Below are positions 45,060 through 56,270 of a stretch of DNA of 64,000 nucleotides, piece by piece. Origin of the DNA: Euphorbia lathyris (taxonomy: Eukaryota; Streptophyta; Magnoliopsida; Malpighiales; Euphorbiaceae); NCBI RefSeq assembly GCF_963576675.1, contig NC_088913.1, positions 74,089,001-74,153,000 of the forward strand, written 5' to 3'. How positions within the stretch are numbered: position 1 is the stretch's first letter; the number at the start of each line of letters is the position of its first letter. The notes beneath the pieces are model-generated. The model did no database searches. It was not told the origin of the DNA and saw only the letters and a list, made by a program, of their open reading frames with translations. A program made the position numbers and the translations under genes.

Positions 45060-45550
45060 AAACTAAAGGTTGATCCGATCCAAATAGAAACAACCATTGT
45101 TGACATCATTGGAGTGACGGGTCACACTATCCAGACCAAGGGCCAGAGGTTGCAGCCCTAATTTCCATCCGTCGTCTGACAATGTACATTCCCACCAGCA
45201 AAAGAGGAGTAATGATTAGCGGGAACCAAAAGGTGGCTAAAGAGACTTATACTCGGCGTCACTATCAATCCGCCCACAATCCAAAGAGGACGAAGGTGAG
45301 AAATATTAACTTGTCACTACAGCTTTGGGCGACACAGAAACGCTCCTTATTACTGATGGAAAGCGGGTGCAGATCGCCAAAGGATTAAAACTTGAGATCA
45401 AAGAGGATGTTAAAAAAGTTCTCATTGAGTCTGAAAGCATATTTACATAGGAGAATGAGATCCCCACAGGAGTAAGCCCAGATGTGATTACTCATAAGTT
45501 AAACATCATTGAGGATGCGGTTCTAGTTGCTCAGAAAAGACGGAACCATG
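45060..45550 (+). pseudogene. Tat-C protease to RT linker, out of order
   Basis: VDPIQIETTIVDIIGVTGH resembles the protease region of Tat elements. Further on, ALGDTETLLITDGK, EIKEDVKKVLIESESIF and EIPTGVSPDVITHKLNI resemble the linker before RT (usual form: DIFAW..EMPGIDP.VITHRLNV). This normally precedes RT but here lies downstream of the RT/RNase H fragment at 43925-44355, so the element is rearranged. Confidence 0.68.
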
Positions 45551-46283
45551 GGCCTAAAAATCAGTATTTTTACATATTCTTATATGTGCATTAAACTGTT
45601 ATAGTATCCTATATTTTATAATTTATTCTTTCTCGCCATACTTCTTATATTCATTTGCCTAGCTTTTAGTGCTGATATACGCCCAGTGGCTGGCGAATGA
45701 AAAGTTCCACAGGTGGATCAATTACCTCAAAGATAGGACAATTGATCCCATCATGGGCGGATCCCCTTTCCATAAAGATAAGAAGCACAGACCCTCAGGA
45801 GCTTTCAAATGAGCTCAACTCTCTCCTCAAAGACAGGAAAAGGATTGACCACTATCAAAAGCGGGTTAAAATCATCTCAAACATGAGATCATTACACCCT
45901 CAACTTTCTCCTCAAATATAGGAGAACATTCTCATGGGCGGATCCATCTTTAGATGATCACCATTCGAGAAAGAGTTAAAACATTCCTTGGACGCAAGGA
46001 CTTTACACTCTCTCACTCCCTTCCCAAAGAAGGGTTCACAAGTCCTACGGGCGGATCGCTTCACCTCAAAGATAGGTAGCAAGTTGATCCCCTAGGCAGC
46101 TTTACTTCCTCTAGAAGGAATAGAACAGCTTCTAAACCTTCACAAAGGTTCACACATTGGGGTACGGCTGGCCACCTACCCTAAACAATCGGAGAAATCC
46201 TAAACCAGATTCTAGAAAATTACTTGCTAAAAGATATAATGCATTAGTAAAAATAGTTCTGGAAAGCAAAGGGTTCATCCAAC

Positions 46284-46530
46284 TAATGAAGCCTCGTCTT
46301 CATCTCCAAATAATGAAGCCTCATCTTCATCTCCAAATAATGAAGCCTCATCTCCAAATAATGAAGCCTCGTCTTCATCTCCAAACAATGAAGCCTCGTC
46401 TTCATCCAATCAATGAAGCCTTGTCTTCATCCAATCAATGAAGCCTCGTCTTCATCCAATCAATGAAGCCTCATCTTCATCCAAACAATGAAGTCTCATT
46501 TTCATCAAAGTAATGAATCCTCATCTTCAT
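46284..46530 (+). repeat. Tandem hairpin repeat in the Tat-C 3' region
   Basis: About ten copies of a roughly 25-bp unit, AATGAAGCCTCGTCTTCATC plus a short spacer. Each unit carries ATGAAG and CTTCAT as perfect inverted arms with a 6-base loop. The flanks 45690-46150 and 46560-46990 contain further diverged direct repeats around GGGCGGATC. Confidence 0.85.
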
Positions 46531-47004
46531 CATAGAAATAACAAAGTCTCGCCTCCACAAAATGCACAAAAGTCCCTTAATGGCTGATCATTCTTACTGA
46601 TCCCTAAGGGCGGGTTATTCTCCTCAATATGGCAGAACTGAAGAAAATAAGTCCCTAAAGGCGAATCATAATCCTATGGGGTAGGAACAAATGGTCCCAT
46701 AAAGGGCAGGTTATTCCTTTCTAAAGGAAATATAACTCTCAAGAAGCCCCTAGAGGCTAACAATGGATACGGTTGGCCACCTATCCACGAAGAAGCAAAA
46801 TCCCCTAAAAGCGTATCATATCCATATATGATCCCACATAGGGCGGATCTTGTTCATAAGATCCCGCATAAGGAAGCCCCAAAAGGCGCATCATTTCCAT
46901 ATATGATCCCCCATCTAGGGCGGGTCCACTTTCTTCCAAGATAGAAAAATAAAACACCATTTAGACAGCCCTAAAGAGCTTTTTATACCTTTAGGGGGGG
47001 CTTC

Positions 47005-47786
47005 TGATAACAATCCAAATTATTCTTGAATAAGGAATAAGGGAAAATTAATAGAAATAATGGCAAACCATTATTCCTTCTAAAAGAGATATTTATACAT
47101 GATTAATATGGAATTAATGATAATTAATGCAAGGGCGAATATGCAAATAATGAGGAAAAGGAAGGAGTCTCTAGCATTATGCCACGCCACGTGGACCATG
47201 GCGAGATACGCCATAACGAGATACGCCCGATGAGAGCGAGTAGCGGAGACCCGCCATAGCTCTCAAGGAGAGCGTACATACGCCTTGACGGATCAAAGAA
47301 TACGAAAAGGGATATTCATCTTACTGACAGAATATTATCCCAAAGACCAAAAGGGATATTCACCTTGAGAACGCCGCAAGAAGAACCGGATGGCGGATCT
47401 CCACGGTTCAGCTTAGTGAGATCCGCTGACGAACCTATGAGGCGAATCTCCTCTTTCACCTGATTCATCACAGTAATGGCTAACCGCCGACTCAGCCATA
47501 AAGACCATTAATGAGCTATCAGCCAGTAACCGCCAACTTAAAGGTAACCAGTAACCGCCATTAATGGAGCATTAATGGAGACCTTCTAGTTGCTGAAGGT
47601 TACGACTTCCTAGCTATATATAGCCTACATCCCTAGGCTATCAAGGTACACTTTTACTTACCCTTTGTCAATTCAGTTTGCTCTCTTATTCTTCCTTACT
47701 GACTTTGGCATCGGAGTGTCCCCGGCCGATCCCAACGGCGCCTCACAGGGAAGTGCTCCGATCAAGGATTTTTCCACAAGTTATCA
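47005..47786 (+). repeat. Tat-C second LTR
   Basis: It is 782 bp, nearly identical to 41158-41939, and preceded by the purine tract AGGGGGGGCTTC (46993-47004). Confidence 0.88.
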
Positions 47787-48635
47787 ATTGGTGCGGTGAT
47801 CGTGGATCTCTAACAAACAGAAGATCACAAAATTTTGATTGTATAGAGTTTCACAAAGAACAAAACAATGGAGTCAACAGAATAGAAATCACAATCTCAA
47901 ACTTTGGCTCAATCAGTACAACAAATCTATCCAAAGATACAGTTCTCCATATATTGGTGGGAAAGAGTTTTCTACATTAAATCTGGAATTTTATGATGAA
48001 AAATATAAGTTTCCTCCCCTTTCTTATTCCATTTTTAATTAAAGAAAATTGATATCCCTCACTCTTATAAAGTGCTATGAATATCATTACATGTTATTAT
48101 GATAAATCTAATAAATTGTGAAAGATAAAGTAGTAGACACAAATCTTTCATTAAATCTTGCATGCTTACTACGCCCTCATATTTTTATGCATGACAAGTG
48201 TAATATGCCATTATCATTGAATTAGTACAAGATATAAGACCCGTAATCTTGGGATTTACAAAAAATTCATCCATTCAATGTGATTTTATCATTTGACATT
48301 AAAATATCATAAAAGGGCTCATGTAATGATTTAGATCTGGTCGGTCTTTTGGATGAACATGCATATAACTATTAGAAGAAATTACAAAAAAAATTATATT
48401 TGGTTTTTCCTTGTACAATTCACCATCTATATATGGCTTTTCTCCTATATAGTACTTTTAATATCAGAAATTCATATTTTTGAATATTGTTTTGTCAAAC
48501 AGTTATTTCATTCCCTTTTTTACAAGGATGTGTCTATTCATATAAAAATTGTTTATTTGACATTGTTAGAATTTCTGTTACCAACACAAGAGACTTGAAA
48601 ATATTGAGTCTATTTGTAATTATCCTGTAATTGTC
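47787..48635 (+). repeat. Second copy of the Tat-C 5' internal region
   Basis: It matches 41940-42798 with few differences, including the primer-site-like start. It ends abruptly at GTAATTGTC, where Athila-D LTR sequence resumes. Confidence 0.85.
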
Positions 48636-48929
48636 ATCTTGCTACTTAGGTAAAGCTCTGATACACCTTTCCACCTGCTGCCTCTGCCACGCCCACTTTT
48701 GTCCTGTCGCTGTCCGTCATCAGATTATCTGGCGTTTGACCGCTGAATCAGAAAAAGGCTCCACTCCTCTTTGGCAGTTGCGAAACAAGCTGTTTCCAGA
48801 TTGTTTGGCTTCATCTTTACTTATCTGTAAAAAAACATTAATCAGCCCTTCATTCTCGCAATATAACAGAAAAAACCCCTATTCTTTTATAAATATCATG
48901 TTAAACTTTAGTCAATTTCATGCCTAACA

Positions 48930-50513
48930 AATACCCCCAAATTGAATCTTTGCTTGTCCTCAAGCAACCAAAGGTAAAAAGGAAGATAATTCAGCAGAAG
49001 AAGAGTTAGGAATGAAATATTATAGAGAATGATATGGAGAATAGAAATTTTTTTGTTCAGCGGGGTAGTTGACAGATGCGAGATATGATTTCTTTGAAAA
49101 GTTAAAGCTTGGTTTAAACTGTGTACCTTTATCGAGAAGTTCGTTAAAGCTTAAAATTAGACTTCTACTTTCACAAGGAGCAACCACTCCCCTGACATGT
49201 CTCACTAAGGACTGGAATAAGTCACTCACTCTCGTATGGCATTTATTTACCATAGGAAAAAAAATTGCAACTTCACTCCTTAGCTCAGTCACCACACCCC
49301 TAGGGTGTGAGTTTGCCTTTTGGTCCTTAATCTATGGGTCAAATTTTTTCCAAACATAGTCCAAAGGGCTTGACAAAGGTTGTAATGTTAGGCTCAGGTT
49401 CTGGTTTGACAGTGAGAAGCTATTTAAGTGTATAAATTCTGTCTTTATGCAAATTATTTAACCTACTCAGCTTTCAACATCTTATCATTCCTTTCCTTAC
49501 CCGACCCGCACAGCCTGCTTCTCATAACAAACTATTCTTTCTAATCATAGTGAACAATCATTTAAAGATTTCTCCATCCAAACACATGATTCCCAGGTCC
49601 CTTTCTATCTTTACTTTAGCATCATCTGCTCAATCACCTTTGTTTTCATGATTTGTGTATCTTTTAAAAGCACATAATTTTAAATCAAGCAGCTGGTTTT
49701 GAAGCACAAGACAGAATTCAGGGTATTTAGGAATATCAGTGAAAGGAGAGGGTTTCTTTGCGTGTTTTTAGAAAGAACAGGTGACGGCTCAAGTTGGTTA
49801 TCCTAAAATTTTGAGTGCAAAGCACAGGTGGCTTTTTGTGTAGCGGAAAGGGAATCTAATTGCCTTTTTCCTCCTATGTTTGTTAAAAATAATCTCCATT
49901 TCAACAGGGCAAACCAAGGCAAATTCTCCCTAAAGATAGTGAGTGCTGGCCCACTCAGAAAAAAAACATCAATGCATTTTTTAGATGCACTTGCAGGCTC
50001 AAGTTCTCACTATTTTTGGGGAAATGCAACAAGGCAAGGGTTTCTAATTGTGAAAGAAGATTTAAAAATTTCAAAATTTTCGGAACTTCCAGACTCGTGG
50101 AGACATAATTCAAACAAACAACTAAAACCAGACAATTCTATCATAATACGCACAGTCTGTACAGTGATTCCCGTGAATATAAAACAATTGACGAGATTGA
50201 ATAAACAAAGAGATGATAAAACGAAGAAAAATTACAAAGGACATTTACATCCAAGATTTACAAGGGGATACTTGCTATTCACTAAATCAATTAGATTAAC
50301 AACCTGAATAAGCATTTATCATGTTATGCATGCATATATTATGATGTTGTAATTCCCCACCCCCAAATTAAAACGGAACATTGTCCTCAATGTTAGCAGG
50401 ATGGCATCAAAGTATACACAATAATAGCATGATAACATAGGCAGAGTGCACAAAATGATAGAGTAAGGGTGTTAGATGTTACCAAATGCTAGGACAGTGA
50501 CAAAGGTGACGAA
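48930..50513 (-). other. Athila-D 3' untranslated region with two polypurine tracts
   Basis: It lies between the ORF-1 frame and the 3' LTR. Two Athila-type purine tracts read, on the minus strand, ATTTGGGGGTATT (ending 48930, next to the LTR) and ATTTGGGGGTGGGG (about 50367-50354, after GAGGACAATGTTCC). No coding frame is recognised; the open frame at 49828-50307 on the plus strand has no known motif. Confidence 0.65.
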
Positions 50514-51812
50514 TCAGACATGCTGGGAGAGAGAGGAGTTAACCTCTCTATCCGCAGTGGCATGAATGCCCTCCCCTTTCGAGGAAGCATCAGCATTAGC
50601 AGGTGTTTCAGGTGTTTTTCTTACCGGACTCTTGATGGACAAACTGGATGGACTTTCCTTGCCATGCTCCTCAATACAGATGGTTTTGAGCATGTCTATT
50701 GATCCCTGTTGTGACTCGTATTTTTGCTCAAGGGAAAAGATCATTTCTCGGTTGGCTTGGTTTTGAGCAAACATGGTGTTGAACTTGTCAAGGATGTCCT
50801 CACCAGAAAGCTTTGCACATTTCTTATAGAAATCCAGATCCTTTGGCCGCTCGACTTGTTCGGAATCCGATGAGACCGACACAGTTGGTTCACTTTTCCT
50901 CTTCCGGCTTTCGACTCTCCTGGCCGCAACAAAGTCCGCCATCCAAACCCACTTTCCATTCACCAGTTTGCCAAACAACATGCTCTGCAGACTTCGGAGA
51001 TCAATCTGGTCCGGGTGGTTCACAATAGTGAGCCGAGTGTGGTCCTCAGGCTTAAAAACCCCTATGGATTCAGCAATTCTAGTCACAATGCTCCCGCAGC
51101 AGATGACCGAAGAGTTCTTTTTACCAAAAGCACTGATGTACTCCCCAAACCAGTAACCTAAATTCATCATTGGCCCGATTGCCATACTCCACAAAGCTGT
51201 AAGGTCTGCATGCGGCATAGTGGCTTGATTTTCGCGAGCAAAAATTGTGCCGGAGACCAGTTTATGCAAGTAACGGACAACATAATCATCAATATTTGAT
51301 GCCTTGGAAACGCTCCCGTTATAATGTTGCTGTCCCGAAATAGAATTCCAGAAGGCAATAGGGTCAAAGACATCAGGGGTCTTGGTAAATGCTTCCTTAT
51401 AGCTCTCGGATTCCAGGTCATCATCGTCTGAAGCGCCTAACAAACAGTTAAACATGTTGAGCGAAGGTCTCTGAGTGTGACCCATGAGCCTGAAACTGAA
51501 CTTCCCTTCTTCATCCGGGTCAGTGATCTCAGCTTCGTGCTTGAAAGTAGCCAGGAACTCTAACGTCAGTTCTTTATATGCCGGCTCCGTCATCTCAAAG
51601 AAGCAGCCAAAATGGCCTGCTTCCATGAGCTTGCGCACTCGTTCAGCAAGCTTGAGCCTCTTCAGGGTGTCCCAACAAACTGTTCTTATGGGCCCGAATT
51701 CAAGTTTAGCCAGATCGTCGTAGTACTTTTGCACCTCAACATCTTTGAACTGAGAGAGTTTTTTCGCTAGCTTTTCATCCGAAACGAAAGCGACCGTGCT
51801 TGGTTCAGTCAT
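50514..51812 (-). CDS. Athila-D ORF-1/env-like protein, intact 432 codons
   Basis: It resembles the Athila ORF-1 family, which lies after integrase where retroviruses have env; its function is unknown. Visible blocks: FGPIRTVCWDTLKRLKLAER, a FEMTEPAYKELTLEFLATFK block, FDPIAFWNSIS, DDYVVRYLHKLVSGTIFARE, MMNLGYWFGEYIS, then a basic stretch VESRKRKSEP and a serine-rich tail. I see no signal peptide and no clear transmembrane helix. Upstream of the ATG the frame stays open for 28 more codons to a TAG at 51899, passing TTTGATTTTCAG (ending 51885), a good 3' splice site. The real N-terminus may therefore come from an upstream exon. It is the only undamaged Athila-D frame in view. Confidence 0.72.
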   Translation of the reverse strand: MTEPSTVAFVSDEKLAKKLSQFKDVEVQKYYDDLAKLEFGPIRTVCWDTLKRLKLAERVRKLMEAGHFGCFFEMTEPAYKELTLEFLATFKHEAEITDPDEEGKFSFRLMGHTQRPSLNMFNCLLGASDDDDLESESYKEAFTKTPDVFDPIAFWNSISGQQHYNGSVSKASNIDDYVVRYLHKLVSGTIFARENQATMPHADLTALWSMAIGPMMNLGYWFGEYISAFGKKNSSVICCGSIVTRIAESIGVFKPEDHTRLTIVNHPDQIDLRSLQSMLFGKLVNGKWVWMADFVAARRVESRKRKSEPTVSVSSDSEQVERPKDLDFYKKCAKLSGEDILDKFNTMFAQNQANREMIFSLEQKYESQQGSIDMLKTICIEEHGKESPSSLSIKSPVRKTPETPANADASSKGEGIHATADREVNSSLSQHV

Positions 51813-52532
51813 CTTGCCCTTGGCTTTCTCTTTCTTTGTAAAGCCCTCGATTTTGACGTGCTTGCCAGATCCACGAGTTCTTATCTGAAAATCAAACTAA
51901 ATAGGTGCCTCCACAACCGTGTATGAGAAAAAAAATTCTTGGTAAAGGTGTGAGAAATAGTGAGTAAAGAATAATTAGGGTACCCAGCAGTCTGCTTCCT
52001 TTAAGTAGAAAAGAGGAGACAGACCTCTTGAACTACCGCCCTAAAGATCGTCTGCCACCTGGAAGGAGTTATATGGAGAGATGACCATGCTAGGTGAAAG
52101 GACGCTAGGGTACCGTAATTATGCATTTACTGCACACCGTCTCCCTTTGTTTTTACCGAGGGGGCGTATACAGCTTATGACAGTGGATTTGACGTGTCCC
52201 TTATCTTTCCGAATTGTGTGTTTATGTTTTATTTTTGAATTTATTTCCCCCCCCCCAAAAAAACTCTTACTACATCGCTCCACTTCCCTCCATAGATCAC
52301 ACAGGCAAAACTTAAAACTTCACTCTTATTGACAAGGGTAGAAGTTTTATATTTTTCCCTGTGAGTATATCGATGTGACTTGAATGCATGGTTAGAGCAA
52401 AAATGAGACAATGTAATTATTATCAGGTAAATGACTTAACACCTGATGAGGGATAATAACATAAAAAGGAGTTGTTGGAGGGGTACTTTCCTGCTGCAAT
52501 GGGTGTTTGCAGCGAACACCTTGTGCCTCTGG
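51813..52532 (-). other. Athila-D spacer between integrase and ORF-1
   Basis: No coding similarity is seen. It contains a possible 3' splice site near 51885 and a C9A6 run near 52247. Confidence 0.5.
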
Positions 52533-53661
52533 TCATTGGTGCGGAGGGTCCTGGAAGTGAACAGTGTTAATCTTCCTCTTGTGGTCATTCTCAAGATACG
52601 GTTTGAGACGCTGCTCATTCACTTTGAAAGGAGCATCACCGTTTTTGAAAATTTCCACAGCTCCATGCTCGAACACCCTGTTGACCGTGAATGGTCCCGA
52701 CCATCGTGACTTTAGCTTTCCTGGAAACAGCCTTAGCCTTGAATTGTACAAAAGGACGTTTTGACCTTCACGAAAGACTTTTTGCTGGATCTTTTTATCG
52801 TGCCACTGTTTGGTCTTCTCTTTGTAGTTTGCTGCATTATCGTATGAGAACAGTCTGAACTCTTCCATGTCACAGAGTTGAAGTTTTCGCTGATCTCCAA
52901 CAGTCTGTTGCTCAAAATTTAAAAATGTTAATGCCCAAAAAGCCCTGTGTTCCATTTCAACCGGCAGGTGACAAGACTTTCCATATAACAATCTAAACGG
53001 AGACATTCCAATTGGTGTTTTATAGGCCGTCTTATATGCCCAAAAAGCATCGTCAAGCTTGTTTGCCCAATCTCTCCTAGAACTGCCAACAGTTTTTTCT
53101 AAAATTCTTTTGATTTCACGATTGGAAATCTCCACCTGTCCACTTGTTTGTGGATGGTAAGGTGTGGCAATTCTGTTGGAGGCTCCAAGCTTGCCCATCA
53201 GCTTCTCAAATTTGGCATTGCAAAAGTGGGTTACTTGATCACTAATGATCGCTTGTGGGACACCGAATCGGGCAAACAGCCTTTTCAGGAATTTTACAAC
53301 CACACGGGCGTCATTGGTGGGACTAGCCATTGCTTCAACCCACTTGCTCACATAATCTACAACTACTAAGATATATTTATGCCCAAAGGATGTAGGGAAT
53401 GGACCCATAAAATCTATGCCCCATATATCAAAAATTTCACAAACAACTATGTTGTTGAGGGGCATGGCATTTCTAGCCGAGATATTGCCTGTTCGTTGGC
53501 ACTCATTGCAAGTGCTAACGAATAGATGGGCATCTTTAAAAAGTGTTGGCCAGTAAAAACCTGATTGAAGAACCTTAGCTGCAGTTCTGCTAGCGCTATG
53601 GTGCCCTCCAGCTTCTCGATCATGACAATGGCTTAGAACATCCTGTTGCTCCTCCTGAGAT
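52533..53661 (-). pseudogene. Athila-D integrase (split by Athila-F)
   Basis: The frame is open from 53661 to 52533. The zinc-binding part has [20 protein letters not shown] and [12 protein letters not shown]. The core has [14 protein letters not shown] (first D), [12 protein letters not shown] (second D) and [19 protein letters not shown] (E), so the D-D-E triad is present. The C-terminal part has [20 protein letters not shown] and [16 protein letters not shown]. The N-terminal pol sequence is cut at the Athila-F insertion. Integrase would insert cDNA into the chromosome. The domain sequence itself shows no stop. Confidence 0.9.
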
Positions 53662-54680
53662 TGATGCGTGGCGCCTAGTGTAGAGCTTTTCTAATAACGA
53701 CTAAATGTGTATTGCGGTGAATGTGCTATGAATATGGATGTGATCTTTTAAATGTTCTAACTCCACTAGACACTACGACTACTTAGGGGCAAGTGTACCC
53801 CGTCGTATCAAGTAATAATCTGGTTAAGACCGGGTATCGAATCCACAGGATTTATAATTACAAGTATTAGACGACTCGGTTTCGTATGTTATTTAAGCGG
53901 TGATTACTTTGGGGCAAAGTAAGACACAACTACACACTATCCCTAACTATTGGCGACACAGATTTATGTAGCTAAAACCCTATGAAGTAGGATGAATAAC
54001 GATAAGTTATAACCACGATAAATAACGACTCTAAATGTATACGGATGATAATTTACTCTTGTAAAGATGACCAAGTGTAGTAGGACCGACCCGTGAAGCA
54101 CTTAGAATACGTGATTCCTAGTCAAGGCGTGTCTAATGCGGGGGAATTAGAAACTAGGGCCCGTAAGTTCCGTGGCTTGTCAATTCCTACGGTTTCCGGT
54201 TTGTCACTTCCGGTAAGGCAACACCTATATAACTCCCTAAGGATAGCCCGAATGGCGGCGGAAATCGCATTCTCCTACATAATAATCAATTACGAATATC
54301 AAAACAAGTAATGAACATTAACACGTAAAGGGAAATAGAGATTATGAATCATAAATTATAAATATGGGAAGTGAATAGATGAAATACAACCAAGCCTAGT
54401 ACATAGGAAGAGTACAAGCTAATTAGCAGGTAAAAAGGGAGAATCCGCCCTTGGAACTAGCTAATCGGACTCAAAGCCGTCTCCTAGCTCGTGGAGGTGG
54501 AACTCTCGAGCTTCGTAACGAGTGATGGGATGGAACTTCGATGGAACGCCGGAACAACCGAACAAGCTCTCGAGGGGGAGAGTTTAACTACAAAATCTGA
54601 ATCTAAATTACAATAATAAAAAAGAGTATAGTTTTTCTCTCTAGTGTGTAATTGGTATCAAATGGAGTTCAAGAGCTTCC

Positions 54681-54688
54681 TATTTATA
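54681..54688 (-). promoter_or_regulatory. TATA box of the Athila-F LTR
   Basis: The minus strand reads TATAAATA in the context TTTATAAATAGGAAG. It lies about 80 bp downstream, in element sense, of the palindrome cluster. Confidence 0.55.
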
Positions 54689-54766
54689 AACATCAAACAA
54701 GGGTAATGTTGTAACTTCACAAAGCACAAGTATGGAGCAACATTATTTGGTGCAGAAATCCCATGA

Positions 54767-55260
54767 TACGTCCCGCGTAAGGTGGTCTACGCCCCGCGTA
54801 AGTGCCCATTCCGTTAGAAATCTCCTCCATGTGGACCAATTCCATGTCTTGTTGTCTCAAGCACGCCCTGCGTAGCTGAAGTACGCCCTGCGTGTTTGAG
54901 TTTCTGAAGTTTTATTGCTTGAATTGGAGCTTTTACGCCGTGCGTAGCTGAAGCACGCCCCGCGTAAATGAGTCTCTGAGCTATTATCATTGAGGAATTG
55001 CCTGGTACGCCTCGCGTGTATGGTGATACGCCTCGCGTACGAAGAGTTGACTCAAGGAAACAGTGCAGTTTGACTTTCAGGATTAGGCCAATTATTTCCG
55101 ACATGTGTCATACGCCCCGCGTAGAGTGGCATACGCCCCGCGTATGCTGAGTCAATTCCACATGGCGTCTGCGGATAAGGCAATTATTGCTGACACCATG
55201 TTTCACGCCCCGCGTAAAGGATGAGACTCCCCGCGTATTTGAGTAGATTTTTGCTCCTTG
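54767..55260. repeat. CpG-rich palindrome cluster in Athila-F U3
   Basis: At least twelve words of the type TACGCCCCGCGTA, CACGCCCTGCGTA and TACGCCTCGCGTG occur, mostly in pairs about 20 bp apart. The arms TACGC and GCGTA are exact inverted repeats around three C. The same word on the other strand occurs in the Gypsy-A and Gypsy-B LTRs. Confidence 0.85.
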
Positions 55261-55311
55261 CTCGTACCTGAAATACAAATCTTGCGAGCCGAGTTAGCTT
55301 GACGTTTTTAT

Positions 55312-55765
55312 TGTTAGAAATATGGGATCACAAACATAAAATAGGGACGTGATTAATCACTGTCCTTAAGGAAATATTAGCCCCCACTATCAATTGCTAT
55401 TGGGTTTCTGACTAAGTTTCCTCTAGGATTTCCCTAACATAAAATTAATGATAGCAATTTCACTAATTTTCCTATGAACGTATTTGAATAATTAAAAAAG
55501 TAAGTGAAAAGGTATGAAGGATTGAAGATATTTATAGCCAAAAAACTGGTTGTCAAAATACAGATGTCTCCAGACAATACAGATGTCTCCAAACATTCAG
55601 ATGTCTCCAGACATTCAGATGTCTCCAGACATACAGATGTCTCCAGACATACAGATGTCTCTAGACAATACAGATGTCTCTTAGACAAAATAAAATACAG
55701 ATTTCCTTCTTATTCTTTCCATGTGGAATTTCCACAACACCAATATTAAAGACTAATATCTAACA
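55312..55765 (-). repeat. Copia-E 3' LTR
   Basis: 454 bp with seven tandem copies of an 18-bp repeat (about 55561-55680) and a TATA box (CTATAAATA on the minus strand, 55537-55529). Confidence 0.93.
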
Positions 55766-56270
55766 ATCCCCCACTTAGGCTTTATGTATTGGTGTTTAAA
55801 TAAATCTCATTAGAGTTATGCATAAATGTCAGTATCTTGCGATTTGGACCTCCACTTAGTGTAACACTTCAAGGAAAAACGAAATCAATGGCGGCTTGCC
55901 GCTTTTGAGCCATAATCCCTTTTGTTATACCGGAGGTATCACACACATAACTTCTATATAAACGTACGTTCATAGAAATGGTAGCACTATTATGGCCATG
56001 CGCTCATCCTATACTTCATGGACAATTATAAAAGTAGACCACACTTTCATTAGGAGCGGCACCACTCCTTCTGTCCATATAGGTGAAGTTCAAATACAAC
56101 ATATGAAGCTTCATTAAGAGTCTAAGACTCACCCTAATAATCATATACTATATAATTTATTATTATAGTTAGTATATCAATCAGTTATCAACAACTTGTT
56201 TTTACCACATTGAACCTTTACATAGTGATAATACTATACATAGGTTGGGTTTCTGTTGTTGCTGATGTAA
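55766..56270 (-). other. Copia-E 3' untranslated region
   Basis: About 500 bp between the pol stop and the 3' LTR, ending in the purine tract AAGTGGGGGAT. No coding frame is seen. Confidence 0.65.

Larger units (their letters stand above)
41158..48635 (+). mobile_element. Tat-C: Tat-like gypsy element in an LTR-internal-LTR-internal arrangement
   Basis: Two 782-bp LTRs lie at 41158-41939 and 47005-47786, starting TGATAACAAYCC and ending ACAAGTTATCA (TGATAAC/GTTATCA ends). A primer-site-like ATTGGTGCGGTGATCG follows each LTR. The first internal region ends with the purine tract AGGGGGGGCTTC. After the second LTR, the first 849 bp of internal sequence recur (47787-48635 match 41940-42798) before Athila-D resumes. 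Pol remnants are few and out of order. No matching target duplication is seen at the right junction. Confidence 0.82.
40945..48929 (-). repeat. Athila-D 3' LTR, split by Tat-C (40945-41157 and 48636-48929)
   Basis: The two parts total about 507 bp. The ends read TGTTAGG and GACAACA on the minus strand. The left part is cut at 41157 by the Tat-C LTR and resumes at 48636, after the second internal copy of Tat-C. Confidence 0.7.

Noticed and set aside
46157..46441. Frame encoding a repeated LHLQIMKPH peptide
   Set aside because: Translation of the Tat-C tandem hairpin repeat; no known domain.
49828..50307. 159-codon plus-strand frame in the Athila-D 3' region
   Set aside because: No recognisable motif, antisense to the element, and located in its untranslated region.
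53662..53670. TGGCGCC at 53669 as a primer binding site of a plus-strand element
   Set aside because: The adjoining element reads as minus strand (ORF-1 frame, TATA and purine tract all minus), and the word sits at its LTR terminus; the exact boundary remains uncertain.
55561..55680. Regularly spaced repeats resembling a CRISPR array
   Set aside because: Units are contiguous 18-bp tandem repeats without unique spacers, in a plant retrotransposon LTR.
55434..55749. Frames encoding CLETS or DVSRH repeats
   Set aside because: Translation of the 18-bp U3 tandem repeat of Copia-E; it recurs at 60390-60626 in the other LTR.
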